From positions 33,758 through 97,757 of the forward strand of contig JAJCZP010000265.1 of NCBI GenBank assembly GCA_029262315.1: a stretch of 64,000 nt of DNA, read 5' to 3'. This DNA comes from Deltaproteobacteria bacterium. GTDB taxonomy: Bacteria > Desulfobacterota > Binatia > UTPRO1. Under the pieces are notes generated by a model, which worked only from the letters and a program-made list of their open reading frames with translations, was not told the DNA's origin and ran no database searches. Of this stretch, positions 25,225-33,315 are shown one piece after another. Both the position numbers and the translations under genes were made by a program. Within the stretch, counting starts at the first letter, position 1. Every line of letters begins with the position of its first letter.

Positions 25225-25246
25225 TCCCGGCAGCGGCACGCCGGGA
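25225..25246. terminator. Possible bidirectional terminator hairpin
   Basis: CCCGGC and GCCGGG face each other around an 8-base loop between two convergent genes, with a flanking T-A pair extending the stem to seven. There is no T tract, so termination activity is uncertain. Confidence 0.3.
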
Positions 25247-25256
25247 ATGCCCCGGG

Positions 25257-26024
25257 CTAGCGCCTCAGGTAGCGTCGGTGGATGCGCGCGAGGTCGAGCG
25301 CCGCGCGTACGTAGTCTCGTGGGCCGATCTTCGAGCCCTCGACGTCGCGCCACGCGCGCAGGGGCTGCTCGAAAATGACCGTTTCGGCCGGTGGAAGTCC
25401 ACCGGCACGCCGGGCGTGGATGAGGCGGGCGATGACCTCGACGTCGAAGATCCACCCAGACACGAAGGGTTCCTCGAACAGTGATCGAACCTCCGGGGTG
25501 ATACGGAAGAGTTTGGCACCGCACTGGGTATCGTACACGGAGAGGCCGAGCGTGATGGAGATCACCGTCGCGGACGCACGGCCGAGGTAGTGACGAAGCG
25601 CGCGGCGCTCGATCTTGCGCCCGAGGAGGCGGACCCGCGTGCCGAATATCACCTCGGTGTTGGGCTGCGCGTCGAGGAGGTCGCAGAAGTCCAGAATGAC
25701 GTCGAGGGGCGTTGCCAGGTCGGCATCCCAGTACCCGCAGTATTCGACATCGAGCTCGAAGGCGCGTTGCAGGCCCGTGCGAATGGCCTCCCCCTTGCCC
25801 ACGTTGGTTGGGAGGTCGCAGAGCGAGACGCGGTCGGGCGCGACCTCGCTGAGCGCGTGAAGTCTGGCGAGCGTGTCGTCCGTGCTGCCGTCGTTGACGA
25901 AGATCAGGCGCACGTGCTCAGCCTTGCGGAGGAACGCTGCGAAGGCATCGTGCGAGAGCCGCCGAGCCTCGTTGTGGCAGGGAACGACGACGGCCGCGCG
26001 TCCGATCGGAGGGCCAGGTGACAA
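25257..26024 (-). CDS. GT2 glycosyltransferase, dolichyl-phosphate glucosyltransferase-like
   Basis: 255 residues. The GT-A core reads AAVVVPCHNEARRLSHDAF, LIFVNDGSTDDTLARL, TNVGKGEAIRTGLQRAF and YWDADLATPLDVI (metal site). VIFGTRVRLLGRKIERRALRHYLGRASAT and YDTQCGAKLFRIT match the layout of ALG5/DPM-like enzymes that charge polyprenyl phosphate with a sugar. No C-terminal membrane helices, so peripheral at the cytosolic face. TTG start at 26024 appears necessary: the in-frame region upstream has a stop. Product sugar unknown. Single gene, divergent from the 26380 gene across a 355-base gap. Confidence 0.85.
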   Translation of the reverse strand: MSPGPPIGRAAVVVPCHNEARRLSHDAFAAFLRKAEHVRLIFVNDGSTDDTLARLHALSEVAPDRVSLCDLPTNVGKGEAIRTGLQRAFELDVEYCGYWDADLATPLDVILDFCDLLDAQPNTEVIFGTRVRLLGRKIERRALRHYLGRASATVISITLGLSVYDTQCGAKLFRITPEVRSLFEEPFVSGWIFDVEVIARLIHARRAGGLPPAETVIFEQPLRAWRDVEGSKIGPRDYVRAALDLARIHRRYLRR

Positions 26025-26235
26025 CAGGGCCTACCAGATCCTGCCGTCGCGGAGCGCGCGGGTGCGCCCAATCCTGGTGCTGGCTCGGATCATTGCTCTC
26101 AGGCCTATGTGAGAGCGGGCAAGGGTGCAAAGGGGCGCGATCCAAGCACCCTCGTCGTGCCCCCGGTGGGGCGGTCGTAGCTCGTTCCCTTGGGGTCTCG
26201 GGGGCTGCGAACGGAGCGGCCCTGCGATCTCTTTA

Positions 26236-26264
26236 TTGACGGCGGGTGCCTGGCGGCACACAAT
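26236..26264 (+). promoter_or_regulatory. Sigma70-like promoter for the 26380 gene
   Basis: TTGACG (26236-26241, five of six), a 17-base spacer, and CACAAT (26259-26264, four of six). Transcription would start near 26271, giving a leader of about 110 bases that begins within an 11-base tandem repeat. Confidence 0.45.
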
Positions 26265-26266
26265 GG

Positions 26267-26297
26267 CCCGACCCGGGCCCGACCCGGGCCCGACCCG
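26267..26297 (+). repeat. 11-base tandem repeat CCCGACCCGGG
   Basis: CCCGACCCGGG occurs twice and is followed by a partial third copy (CCCGACCCGATC). The repeat overlaps the predicted transcription start and 5' leader of the 26380 gene. Each unit holds self-complementary CCCGGG, so it could fold in RNA. Confidence 0.75.
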
Positions 26298-26379
26298 ATC
26301 CAGGCGACTGCAAGCTGTGAGTAGCATGATGTCGACGAGAGTCGTCTCCGATGGCGTGCATGGCGATAGGCATATCTAG

Positions 26380-28797
26380 ATGACCCCACCCGAGGCAGAG
26401 GACTCCTCAGGCCGCTTCTACGCCCAAATCTTCATCATCAGCTTCGCCGCGTTGCTTCTCGAGATCAGCTATACGCGGCTGATATCGTTCAAGCTCTTTT
26501 ACTACTACACTTATCTCATCATCGGATTCGCGCTCCTCGGGATAGGCTCGGGCGCGATCTTCGTGGCGATTCTGGCCCCGTTGCGCCGGATCGAGCTCCG
26601 GCGGCTCCTGGCTGGCGGGTGCCTGCTCGGTGCCCTCGCGGTGGCGATTGGCTACACCGTCATCGCGATCATGCCGCTGAACGCATTCGAGCTCACGCGG
26701 AGCTTCACCAACATCACTGGGAGCATCGACGAGCTGGCCAAACTCGGTCTGGTCTGTGCGGCGTTGTTCGCCACGTTTCTCACGATCGGTGTCATGATCG
26801 CCGCGCTCTTCAGCGCGAACCCGTCGCTCATCAATCGGCTCTACTTCGCGGATCTGGCAGGGGCCGGACTCGGCTGTGCCGTCGTGGTGCCCCTCCTTGG
26901 CGTGTTCGGACCGCCGTCGTGTATCGCGCTCGCGGGGGCGATTCTTGCCTTGACGGGCGCGCAGCTGGCCGCGGGTCGGCAGACCGGCGTGCTCGTTGCA
27001 TCGCTCGCGACTGCGTTGGCGCTCGGGGTCGCCGTGCCCTATCCGCAGGTTTTGCCCCACCTGGTGACCGACGCCACCAAGACCATCAGGCCGGCGGATA
27101 CCAGCCGCTCGTTTTTCTCCCAGTGGAGTCCCGTCTTCCGCATCGACGTGACCAGGCCGCCGCTCGACAACGACGATGCGATGCGGATCATCCACCACGA
27201 CGGCTTGTGGGGATCGACCCTGCACCGCTTCAACGGGGATCCCGCGAGCCTGACGCGATTCGACACCAACGAGCGGATCTTGCCCTTCCGCACGATCGAT
27301 CCATCGCCGCGGCGCGTGTTGATCATCGGAGCGGCTGGTGGTCACGAGATTCTCGCCTCGCTGTACTTCGGTGCGGAGAAGATTACGGCCGTCGAGTTGA
27401 ACCCGGTCACGGTATCCTTGCTGACGACTGTTTTCCCCGACTATTCGGGGCATCTTCACGAGAACCCGCGCGTTGACATCGTCAACGACGAGGGGCGTGC
27501 GTTCTTGGCGCGAACCCAAGAGCGCTACGATCTCATTTTCTTCGTCGCCCCGGACAGCTACTCCGCGATGAATGCGGCAACAGCCGGGGCGTTCGTACTC
27601 TCGGAGAGCTACCTCTACACGGCGGAGATGATCGCCTCGAGTCTTCAGCACCTGAGCGACGACGGCATCATCTGCATGCAGTTTGGCGAGTACGTCTACG
27701 ATGAGAAGCCCAATCGTACGGCGCGCTACGTGGGGACGGCGCGCGAAGCATTTCGGACACTCGGGATCGACGATTTCGCGCGCCACGTCATGGTGGCCAC
27801 CTCGCCGAGCTTCATGCAGGTGTCGACGATCCTCCTGAAGCGTACCCCGTTCAGCGAGGAGGATGTCGGGCGGTTCATGACCAACGCGGAAGCGCTCGAG
27901 GGTACCATCGCCCGCTACGCATTCGGACGCGAGCTCGACGACGGTTCGGTCAACAAGATCATCACCATGGACGAGGGGGCGCTCGCGGCGTGGCATGCGG
28001 ACCAGCCCTATGACGTCAGTCCCATTACCGACGACGCCCCGTTCTTCTGGCACTTCGCCCGTTTCCGAACCGTCTTGGGGGAGCTGCACAGGCCACTGGC
28101 AATCGATACCGAAGACTCGGTGGGCGAGCGCCTCTTGATCGTCATGGTCGTGATCTCGGTGCTCTTCGCGACGTTTTTTCTGATCTTGCCGTTCGTCGTG
28201 GTGCGTGACGTGTGGTCACGGTTGCCGTTCAAGGGGCGGACCGCGGTGTACTTCGCCGCCCTCGGGGTCGGCTTCATGTTTTTCGAGATCAGCCTGATTC
28301 AGAAGCTGACGCTCTTTCTCGGATATCCGACCTACACGCTGACGGTCACGTTGATGTCCATCCTGGTCTTCACCGGCGTCGGGAGTCTCCTCACCGACTT
28401 GTACGCGGGGCAGCGCAACAAGGCGCTCGCCGGACTCTTCGGCGCGCTGCTCGTGCTGACGGTCTTTTATCAGTTCGGTCTCGGACTGGTGACTGAGCAA
28501 TTCCTGGCCTCGTCGCTGTCGGTGCGCGTGTTGATCACCACAGCGATGCTGGCGCCGCTCGGCCTTTGTCTGGGGGCGTTCATGCCGATTGGCCTCGCGA
28601 CGGTGGCGGGGCTCAGCGACCACTCGGGCGAGTACGTCGCCTGGGGGTGGGCCGTAAACGGATTCTTCTCGGTGATCAGTTCGGTGCTGACGACGATTCT
28701 CTCGATGAGTTTCGGATTCCAGGTCGTGCTCTCGCTCGGGGCGCTCGTCTACGGGGTGGGCATACTCGCCATCCGGTCCGTTCCCAGTCCGGACTAG
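26380..28797 (+). CDS. Membrane-embedded spermidine-synthase-like protein
   Basis: 805 residues. Two blocks of membrane helices (about 14-230 and 570-800) flank a Rossmann domain (about 300-480). The SAM-type site is RRVLIIGAAGGHEILASLYFGAEKITAVELNP, then DIVNDEGRAFLARTQERYDLIFF. In aminopropyltransferases the next segment carries the catalytic Asp of DSSDPxGP; here it reads VAPDSYSAMNAATAGAFVLSES, so that signature is not kept. It is probably not a simple polyamine synthase; related membrane fusions are generally unassigned. The C-terminal helices contain FFEISLIQKLTLFLGYPTY, a repeated family motif resembling the N-terminal LLEISYTRLISFKLFYYY. ATG start. Confidence 0.75.
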   Translation: MTPPEAEDSSGRFYAQIFIISFAALLLEISYTRLISFKLFYYYTYLIIGFALLGIGSGAIFVAILAPLRRIELRRLLAGGCLLGALAVAIGYTVIAIMPLNAFELTRSFTNITGSIDELAKLGLVCAALFATFLTIGVMIAALFSANPSLINRLYFADLAGAGLGCAVVVPLLGVFGPPSCIALAGAILALTGAQLAAGRQTGVLVASLATALALGVAVPYPQVLPHLVTDATKTIRPADTSRSFFSQWSPVFRIDVTRPPLDNDDAMRIIHHDGLWGSTLHRFNGDPASLTRFDTNERILPFRTIDPSPRRVLIIGAAGGHEILASLYFGAEKITAVELNPVTVSLLTTVFPDYSGHLHENPRVDIVNDEGRAFLARTQERYDLIFFVAPDSYSAMNAATAGAFVLSESYLYTAEMIASSLQHLSDDGIICMQFGEYVYDEKPNRTARYVGTAREAFRTLGIDDFARHVMVATSPSFMQVSTILLKRTPFSEEDVGRFMTNAEALEGTIARYAFGRELDDGSVNKIITMDEGALAAWHADQPYDVSPITDDAPFFWHFARFRTVLGELHRPLAIDTEDSVGERLLIVMVVISVLFATFFLILPFVVVRDVWSRLPFKGRTAVYFAALGVGFMFFEISLIQKLTLFLGYPTYTLTVTLMSILVFTGVGSLLTDLYAGQRNKALAGLFGALLVLTVFYQFGLGLVTEQFLASSLSVRVLITTAMLAPLGLCLGAFMPIGLATVAGLSDHSGEYVAWGWAVNGFFSVISSVLTTILSMSFGFQVVLSLGALVYGVGILAIRSVPSPD

Positions 28798-28805
28798 TCG
28801 TGGCC

Positions 28806-29756
28806 TCAGCTCGGTCGGGCCCAAGTCTCGATCGTGCCGCCGGCGCCGACTAGGGACTCCACCGTGCCGAGTCCTACGCAGAGCGGCATCGCTGCGACAG
28901 CCATCGCCAGGACGAGCGCTTCCGGTCGTCGGGCTTGCGCCGAGCGAAGCTGATCATAGAGCGTCTGCCACCGACCACCGCCCGCGGTGAGCCCGCTTTG
29001 CAGCCAGCCGTACGGGTTCTGTTCGAGTGAGAAGTGCGACGTGCGCTCGACGCGAAATCCAGTGTGGACGAGCGCGCGCTCGAGGGCCGACGGCGTGAAG
29101 TGGAACAAGTGGCGCGGGAGGTCGAGGTGGAACCAGTGCTCTCGCATCAGCCGGGCCTGCCAGCTGGCCAGGTTGGGCACGGCGATGACGAGTGAGCCTT
29201 CTGGGGCGATGATGCGGCGCACCTCGCGCAGGGTGTCGAGCGGTTCGGGCAGATGCTCGAGGACGTGCCGAAGCACGACGATGCGAAAGGACCCTGTGGC
29301 GAACTCGGTCTCGGCCAAGCCGCCCGCGGCCACGTTGACCTCGATGCCATCTGGCAGCCCTTCGTGTACGCGGGGATTGACCTCGGTACCGGTGCACTCG
29401 TATCCAAGCTCGGCCAGTGCGCGCAGCAGCTTGCCGTCTCCGCACCCGATATCGAGCACGCGACCGCCCGGGCCTGCGCGCCTGCTGATCCGTTTGGCCA
29501 GCGTACGAATGAAGGCGCGGCGACCAAACTCGATGAACGGACCGAATTTGCGTCCGTGGTCGGCAGCGTAGTCGCCAACGTAGAGCGCGCGTAGCTCTTC
29601 GGCGGGCGGGAGTGGTGTCGTTTCCCCGAGACCGCAGGTGAGACAGGTCGTGACTTCGTATGGTGCGGGTGTCCGTGTGAAGGGAGCGCGTGTCGAACCG
29701 CCGCAGATGCGGCAGGGAGCGGCCGTATCCGGATCGTGCTCAGTCAGCTCCCCCAT
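28806..29756 (-). CDS. SAM-dependent methyltransferase with N-terminal zinc ribbon
   Basis: 316 residues. Four Cys in CRICGG and CLTCGLG form an N-terminal zinc-binding module. The class I domain follows with RVLDIGCGDGKLLRALAEL, TGTEVNPRV and IVVLRHVLEHLPEPLDTLREVRRIIAPEG. This architecture is common among methyltransferases of sugar and glycan clusters. C-terminal hydrophobic segment VLAMAVAAMPLCVGLGTVE suggests membrane contact. ATG at 29756; a TATCGT -10-like hexamer lies about 10 bases upstream. Substrate unknown. It converges on the 26380 gene with an 8-base gap. Confidence 0.85.
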   Translation of the reverse strand: MGELTEHDPDTAAPCRICGGSTRAPFTRTPAPYEVTTCLTCGLGETTPLPPAEELRALYVGDYAADHGRKFGPFIEFGRRAFIRTLAKRISRRAGPGGRVLDIGCGDGKLLRALAELGYECTGTEVNPRVHEGLPDGIEVNVAAGGLAETEFATGSFRIVVLRHVLEHLPEPLDTLREVRRIIAPEGSLVIAVPNLASWQARLMREHWFHLDLPRHLFHFTPSALERALVHTGFRVERTSHFSLEQNPYGWLQSGLTAGGGRWQTLYDQLRSAQARRPEALVLAMAVAAMPLCVGLGTVESLVGAGGTIETWARPS

Positions 29757-29933
29757 GGAGAGAGAACGATAGCACGCGTATGGCGCGCCCGATACGCCGT
29801 TTGAAACCGGAACGCGGGTGGCTGTCAGAACTGGAAGTAGATGAGCTCCGCGCCAACGCCGCCGCGCGCCATGTCCCTCGTTGACGAAGTCTCGTGAGGA
29901 AAATCGCGGTGCGGATGCGTGGCGACGACATGG

Positions 29934-31367
29934 CTACTCGAGGTACCCGAGAGCCTCCAGGCGAGCGCGTCGTTTCGGTGTCAGAACGAACCGACCCTTG
30001 ACGTTGTGCGTGGGGCTCGTGCGCGCGTGGGCACGGCGTGTCCGGATGGCTGCGCTCAGAGCGTCGGCGCGCGCGGGAGAGTGTCGCGCCGCGTCGCGGC
30101 GTTCTTCGGGATCCTCGGTGAGATCGTAGAGCGAGGCACTGCCTTCCAGGTCGACAATCAGTTTCGAGGAGTCGGCGATGACAGCGGACGTGTGGATTCC
30201 CCAGCTGACCGCCAGATCCGCGAAAAAGGGTGGGCGCGGCGGCGGGTCGTACACGAGTTCGTGAAGCGACTGGGAGCGGAGATGCGGCGGGGCGGGCACG
30301 CCGGTGAGATCTGCCAGCAGGGGCCAGACGTCGAGAAGTGACGCTGGGACCTCGACGGTTGCGTTTCCTGGAACGCCGGCTCCGCTGATGATCAGTGGCA
30401 CATGGACGAGTTCTTCGAAAAGAGTGCGCGAGTGCTGAAGCCCGCCGTGCTCACCGAACTCCTCCCCATGATCGGAGGTGACGATGATGACCGTCGGGCC
30501 GATCTTTCTGGCCATGGTCTCGAGCAGCACCCGTCCGATCTGCAGATCGGTGAACGCGATTTCGGCATCGTACAGGGCGACGAGCGTCTCGAGCTCGGGT
30601 GCAGTCGTCCCGCTCACATCGCGCATGTGACGGTAGACGAATTGCTTCTGGCTCGGGCCTCTGAGCGGCTCGTCCGCGGGCACGCCGAAACGCTCGGCGA
30701 AGGCTGATGGGGGATAGTAGCCCGCATGAGGATCGAAATAGTGCAGGTAGGCAAGGAACGGCCGATCGGTCGAGCGTTCGGCGAGCCACGCGATCGCCGT
30801 TTCGGTCACACGCTGCGCGGTCGCGACCTCGACGAGCGTTAGCATCGACGCATCGCCCCAATGCACGTCGCCAGGGGTATTGCGGGAGACGTGCTTCCCG
30901 TGCAGCACGTCGAACCGATCGAATCCTTGCGCGAACCCCATCTCCGGTGTGACGAAGGCCGGATTTGCGGAGAACGCCACCGTCTCGTAGCCGGCGTTCT
31001 GGAACGCTTCCGGCATGGTCTCCTGCGCGTCGGGAAGGAAGGAGTTGTGATGCTCGAGTCCATGTTCGATCGGCGAAAGCCCGGTCAAGAGCGAGGCAAC
31101 GCTCGCCCCAGTCCACGAGCTGGGCGCGCGTGCGCTGACGAACCGTGTCCCGGCCCGCGCCAGGCCATCGAGATAGGGCGACGTGTCGCGCTCGTACCCG
31201 TAGCTTCCGAGATGGTCGGCGCGCAGGGTGTCGACGACGATGAGCAGGACGTTGGGGGGGGTGGCCGGGCGCGGCGGCAGGCTCCGATCCCGCTGATCGC
31301 CGGCTCCCGCGAGGGCACCACCAACGAGCGCGGCGGCGAGGACACCGAGGAAGGTGCGACCTGGCAT
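29934..31367 (-). CDS. Sulfatase-fold enzyme with Thr nucleophile position
   Basis: 477 residues, alkaline phosphatase superfamily. Metal site VLLIVVDTLRADHLGSYGYE (Asp46). At the sulfatase signature the sequence is TGASVASLLTG, so the formylglycine-forming Cys/Ser is Thr86 and the following Pro is also lost. The second metal site is VTSDHGEEFGEHGGLQHSRTL. A signal-like N-terminus (TFLGVLAAALVGGALAGAG) directs export. The C-terminus LTPKRRARLEALGYLE is typical of this sulfatase subgroup. I chose ATG 31367 over an upstream TTG. Like the 5703 protein it is more likely a phosphodiesterase or phosphotransferase than a sulfatase; this is inference. Monocistronic. Confidence 0.85.
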   Translation of the reverse strand: MPGRTFLGVLAAALVGGALAGAGDQRDRSLPPRPATPPNVLLIVVDTLRADHLGSYGYERDTSPYLDGLARAGTRFVSARAPSSWTGASVASLLTGLSPIEHGLEHHNSFLPDAQETMPEAFQNAGYETVAFSANPAFVTPEMGFAQGFDRFDVLHGKHVSRNTPGDVHWGDASMLTLVEVATAQRVTETAIAWLAERSTDRPFLAYLHYFDPHAGYYPPSAFAERFGVPADEPLRGPSQKQFVYRHMRDVSGTTAPELETLVALYDAEIAFTDLQIGRVLLETMARKIGPTVIIVTSDHGEEFGEHGGLQHSRTLFEELVHVPLIISGAGVPGNATVEVPASLLDVWPLLADLTGVPAPPHLRSQSLHELVYDPPPRPPFFADLAVSWGIHTSAVIADSSKLIVDLEGSASLYDLTEDPEERRDAARHSPARADALSAAIRTRRAHARTSPTHNVKGRFVLTPKRRARLEALGYLE

Positions 31368-31377
31368 GAGTACCGTT

Positions 31378-31406
31378 ACTTTGCAGGCGGGCGGAAAGAG
31401 CGTCAA
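31378..31406 (-). promoter_or_regulatory. Sigma70-like promoter for the 29934 gene
   Basis: On the minus strand TTGACG (plus 31401-31406), a 17-base spacer, and CAAAGT (plus 31378-31383). The -10 is weak (three of six) and lies close to the ATG, so the leader would be very short. Confidence 0.35.
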
Positions 31407-31468
31407 GTGGCTGAAAAACATGCTCTTGCATTCATCCTCAAGCTCGGCTGAACTGGTGGATCAACCCT

Positions 31469-32185
31469 ATGGCCTGCAAGATCGTCGTCATTCCGACGTA
31501 CAATGAGCGTGAGAACGTCACGCGTCTGATTCCCGAGGTGCTCGCGCAGGACGACGAGATCACGATCCTCGTCGTCGACGACAGCTCGCCCGATGGGACG
31601 GGGCAGGCTGTCGAGCAGCTCGCGGCGGAGACGTCGAGGGTTCAACTGCTCACACGGCCCGGGCGGGGTGGCATCGGCCCCGCGTACAAGGCGGGCTTTC
31701 AGCGTGCGATGGAGCTTGGTGCCGATCTCATCGTGCAGATGGATGCGGATTTCTCACATCCGTATACATCGTTGCCTGAGTTTTTCCGCGCGACCGAAGA
31801 CGCGGATCTGGTTCTGGGCTCGCGCTATACCAACGGCATTACGGTGGTGAATTGGCCGATCGAGCGCCTGCTGCTCAGCTACTTCGGCAATACCTACGTC
31901 CGCGCCATTACCCGCCTGCCGGTGCGTGACACCACTGGAGGCTTCAAGTGTTGGCGGCGTGAGGCGCTCGCAGCCATCGACATCGGGGCCGTCCGCTCCA
32001 ACGGGTACGCTTTCCAGATCGAGACGACCTATCGCCTGTGGCGTAAGGGCCTTCGCATTCGCGAGATTCCGATCATCTTCATGGATCGTACCGTTGGCGA
32101 TTCGAAAATGTCGAAGCGGATCAGCCTCGAGGCGCTGTGGATGGTGTGGTGGCTCAAGGTTCAGACGCTGCGCGGTCAGCTGTGA
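31469..32185 (+). CDS. Polyprenol monophosphomannose synthase-like GT2
   Basis: 238 residues, the length of single-domain DPM1-type enzymes. Visible motifs are IVVIPTYNERENVTRLI, ILVVDDSSPDGTGQAV, RGGIGPAYKAGFQRAMELGAD, VQMDADFSHP (metal site), LVLGSRYTNG and RDTTGGFKCWRREAL, then IIFMDRTVGDSKMSKRI. This set is diagnostic for dolichyl/polyprenyl-phosphate mannose or glucose synthases, which supply lipid-linked sugar donors to GT-C enzymes on the outer side of the membrane. No C-terminal membrane helices. The GTG of the next gene overlaps its stop. Heads a four-gene operon. Confidence 0.9.
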   Translation: MACKIVVIPTYNERENVTRLIPEVLAQDDEITILVVDDSSPDGTGQAVEQLAAETSRVQLLTRPGRGGIGPAYKAGFQRAMELGADLIVQMDADFSHPYTSLPEFFRATEDADLVLGSRYTNGITVVNWPIERLLLSYFGNTYVRAITRLPVRDTTGGFKCWRREALAAIDIGAVRSNGYAFQIETTYRLWRKGLRIREIPIIFMDRTVGDSKMSKRISLEALWMVWWLKVQTLRGQL

Positions 32186-33315
32186 GCCGGCCGCATCTCT
32201 TCGTCCTGAATGAGCGTGACCCCGAGAACCCGCGTGCCGGCGGCGCCGAGGTGCATCTCTTCGAGATTCTCGAGCGCCTGAGCGCGCGGGGATTTCCCGT
32301 GACCATGTTCTGCGCGGGGTTTCCTGGCGCCGCTCCGCGTACGGATATTCGCGGCGTCGAGGTGCACCGGGTCGGCAACCGCTATTCGTACTATGTGCGA
32401 GGGCCCGCCGCTTTTCGGCGTCTGGCGCGTGCTGTCGGCGGCCCGGCGTTGCTGATCGAGACTCTGAACAAGCTGCCGTTCTACGGCCCGCTCTATTCGC
32501 CGATTCCCGAGTTGGCGATCGTGCACCACTTGTTCGGCACGACGGCTTTTCGGCAGGTGTCGTTTCCGATCGCGGCGGTGACGTATCTTGCCGAGCTCGG
32601 CATTCCCAGGGTGTACCGCGATGTGCCCATGATTGCGATTTCACCGAGTACACGCGACGATCTTGCCCACCGGGGTGTGCCGCCGACGCAGGTGACGATC
32701 AGCCCGTGTGGGATCGACCATGACGTCTATCGTCCCGGAAGCACCGAGCCGGGGCCGATGATCTTGGCCCTCGGCCGGATCGAGCACTACAAAGGCTTCG
32801 AGCTGGTGGTGGCCGTGATGCCTCGTATCCTGGCGGCCGTCCCCGACGCGAGACTCGTCATCGCCGGTCGCGGAGACGCGGTGGCGGCACTCGAGCGTCA
32901 GGTGGCGGCGCTCGGTCTCGGCGACCATGTGGAGTTCGCTGGCTTCGTCGACGACGACCGCAAGGTCGAGCTCTATCAGTCGGCGCGTGTGTTCGTGAAT
33001 CCTTCAGAGAAAGAAGGCTGGGGGCTCACCGTTGTCGAGGCGAACTCCTGTGGGGTTCCGGTCGTGGCGAGCGACTCGCCCGGCCTCCGCGACGCGGTTC
33101 AGCACGAACGCAGTGGCCTGCTCTATCCGCATGGTGACGCGGCGGCATGCGGAGATGCGATTCTTCGCGTGCTGCACGATCCGGAGACATGGCGGCGGTT
33201 GCGCGACGGTGGACTCGAGTGGTCGGCGACGTTCAGCTGGGATACGGCCGCGGATCAGACCGAGGCGGTGATCGAAGACGTGCTCGCGCGTGACGGCACG
33301 GTGCGCGGTGGATGA
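32182..33315 (+). CDS. GT4 glycosyltransferase
   Basis: 377 residues, GT-B fold. N-terminal RAGGAEVHLFEILERLSARG is the GGAE loop of GT4 enzymes. The donor domain shows MILALGRIEHYKGFELVVAV, LVIAGRGDAV and NPSEKEGWGLTVVEANSCGVPVVAS, the E-x7-E signature with both Glu. ISPCGIDHDVYRPG marks the domain linker. I chose GTG 32182 because it forms a GTGA overlap with the preceding gene; the track's start lies inside that gene. The end overlaps the start of the HEAT fusion gene. Sugar donor unknown. Confidence 0.9.
   Translation: MSRPHLFVLNERDPENPRAGGAEVHLFEILERLSARGFPVTMFCAGFPGAAPRTDIRGVEVHRVGNRYSYYVRGPAAFRRLARAVGGPALLIETLNKLPFYGPLYSPIPELAIVHHLFGTTAFRQVSFPIAAVTYLAELGIPRVYRDVPMIAISPSTRDDLAHRGVPPTQVTISPCGIDHDVYRPGSTEPGPMILALGRIEHYKGFELVVAVMPRILAAVPDARLVIAGRGDAVAALERQVAALGLGDHVEFAGFVDDDRKVELYQSARVFVNPSEKEGWGLTVVEANSCGVPVVASDSPGLRDAVQHERSGLLYPHGDAAACGDAILRVLHDPETWRRLRDGGLEWSATFSWDTAADQTEAVIEDVLARDGTVRGG

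Larger units (their letters stand above)
26025..26379. other. Intergenic region, divergent promoters and short tandem repeat
   Basis: A 355-base gap between divergent genes. I see no gene or RNA fold with a recognisable family signature. It holds a sigma70-like promoter toward 26380 and an 11-base GC repeat at the predicted transcription start, each listed separately. The rest is unremarkable GC-rich sequence. Confidence 0.5.

Noticed and set aside
26380-28797. Calling the 26380 gene speE (spermidine synthase)
   Set aside because: The diagnostic DSSDPxGP catalytic segment is absent and the protein is mostly membrane helices.
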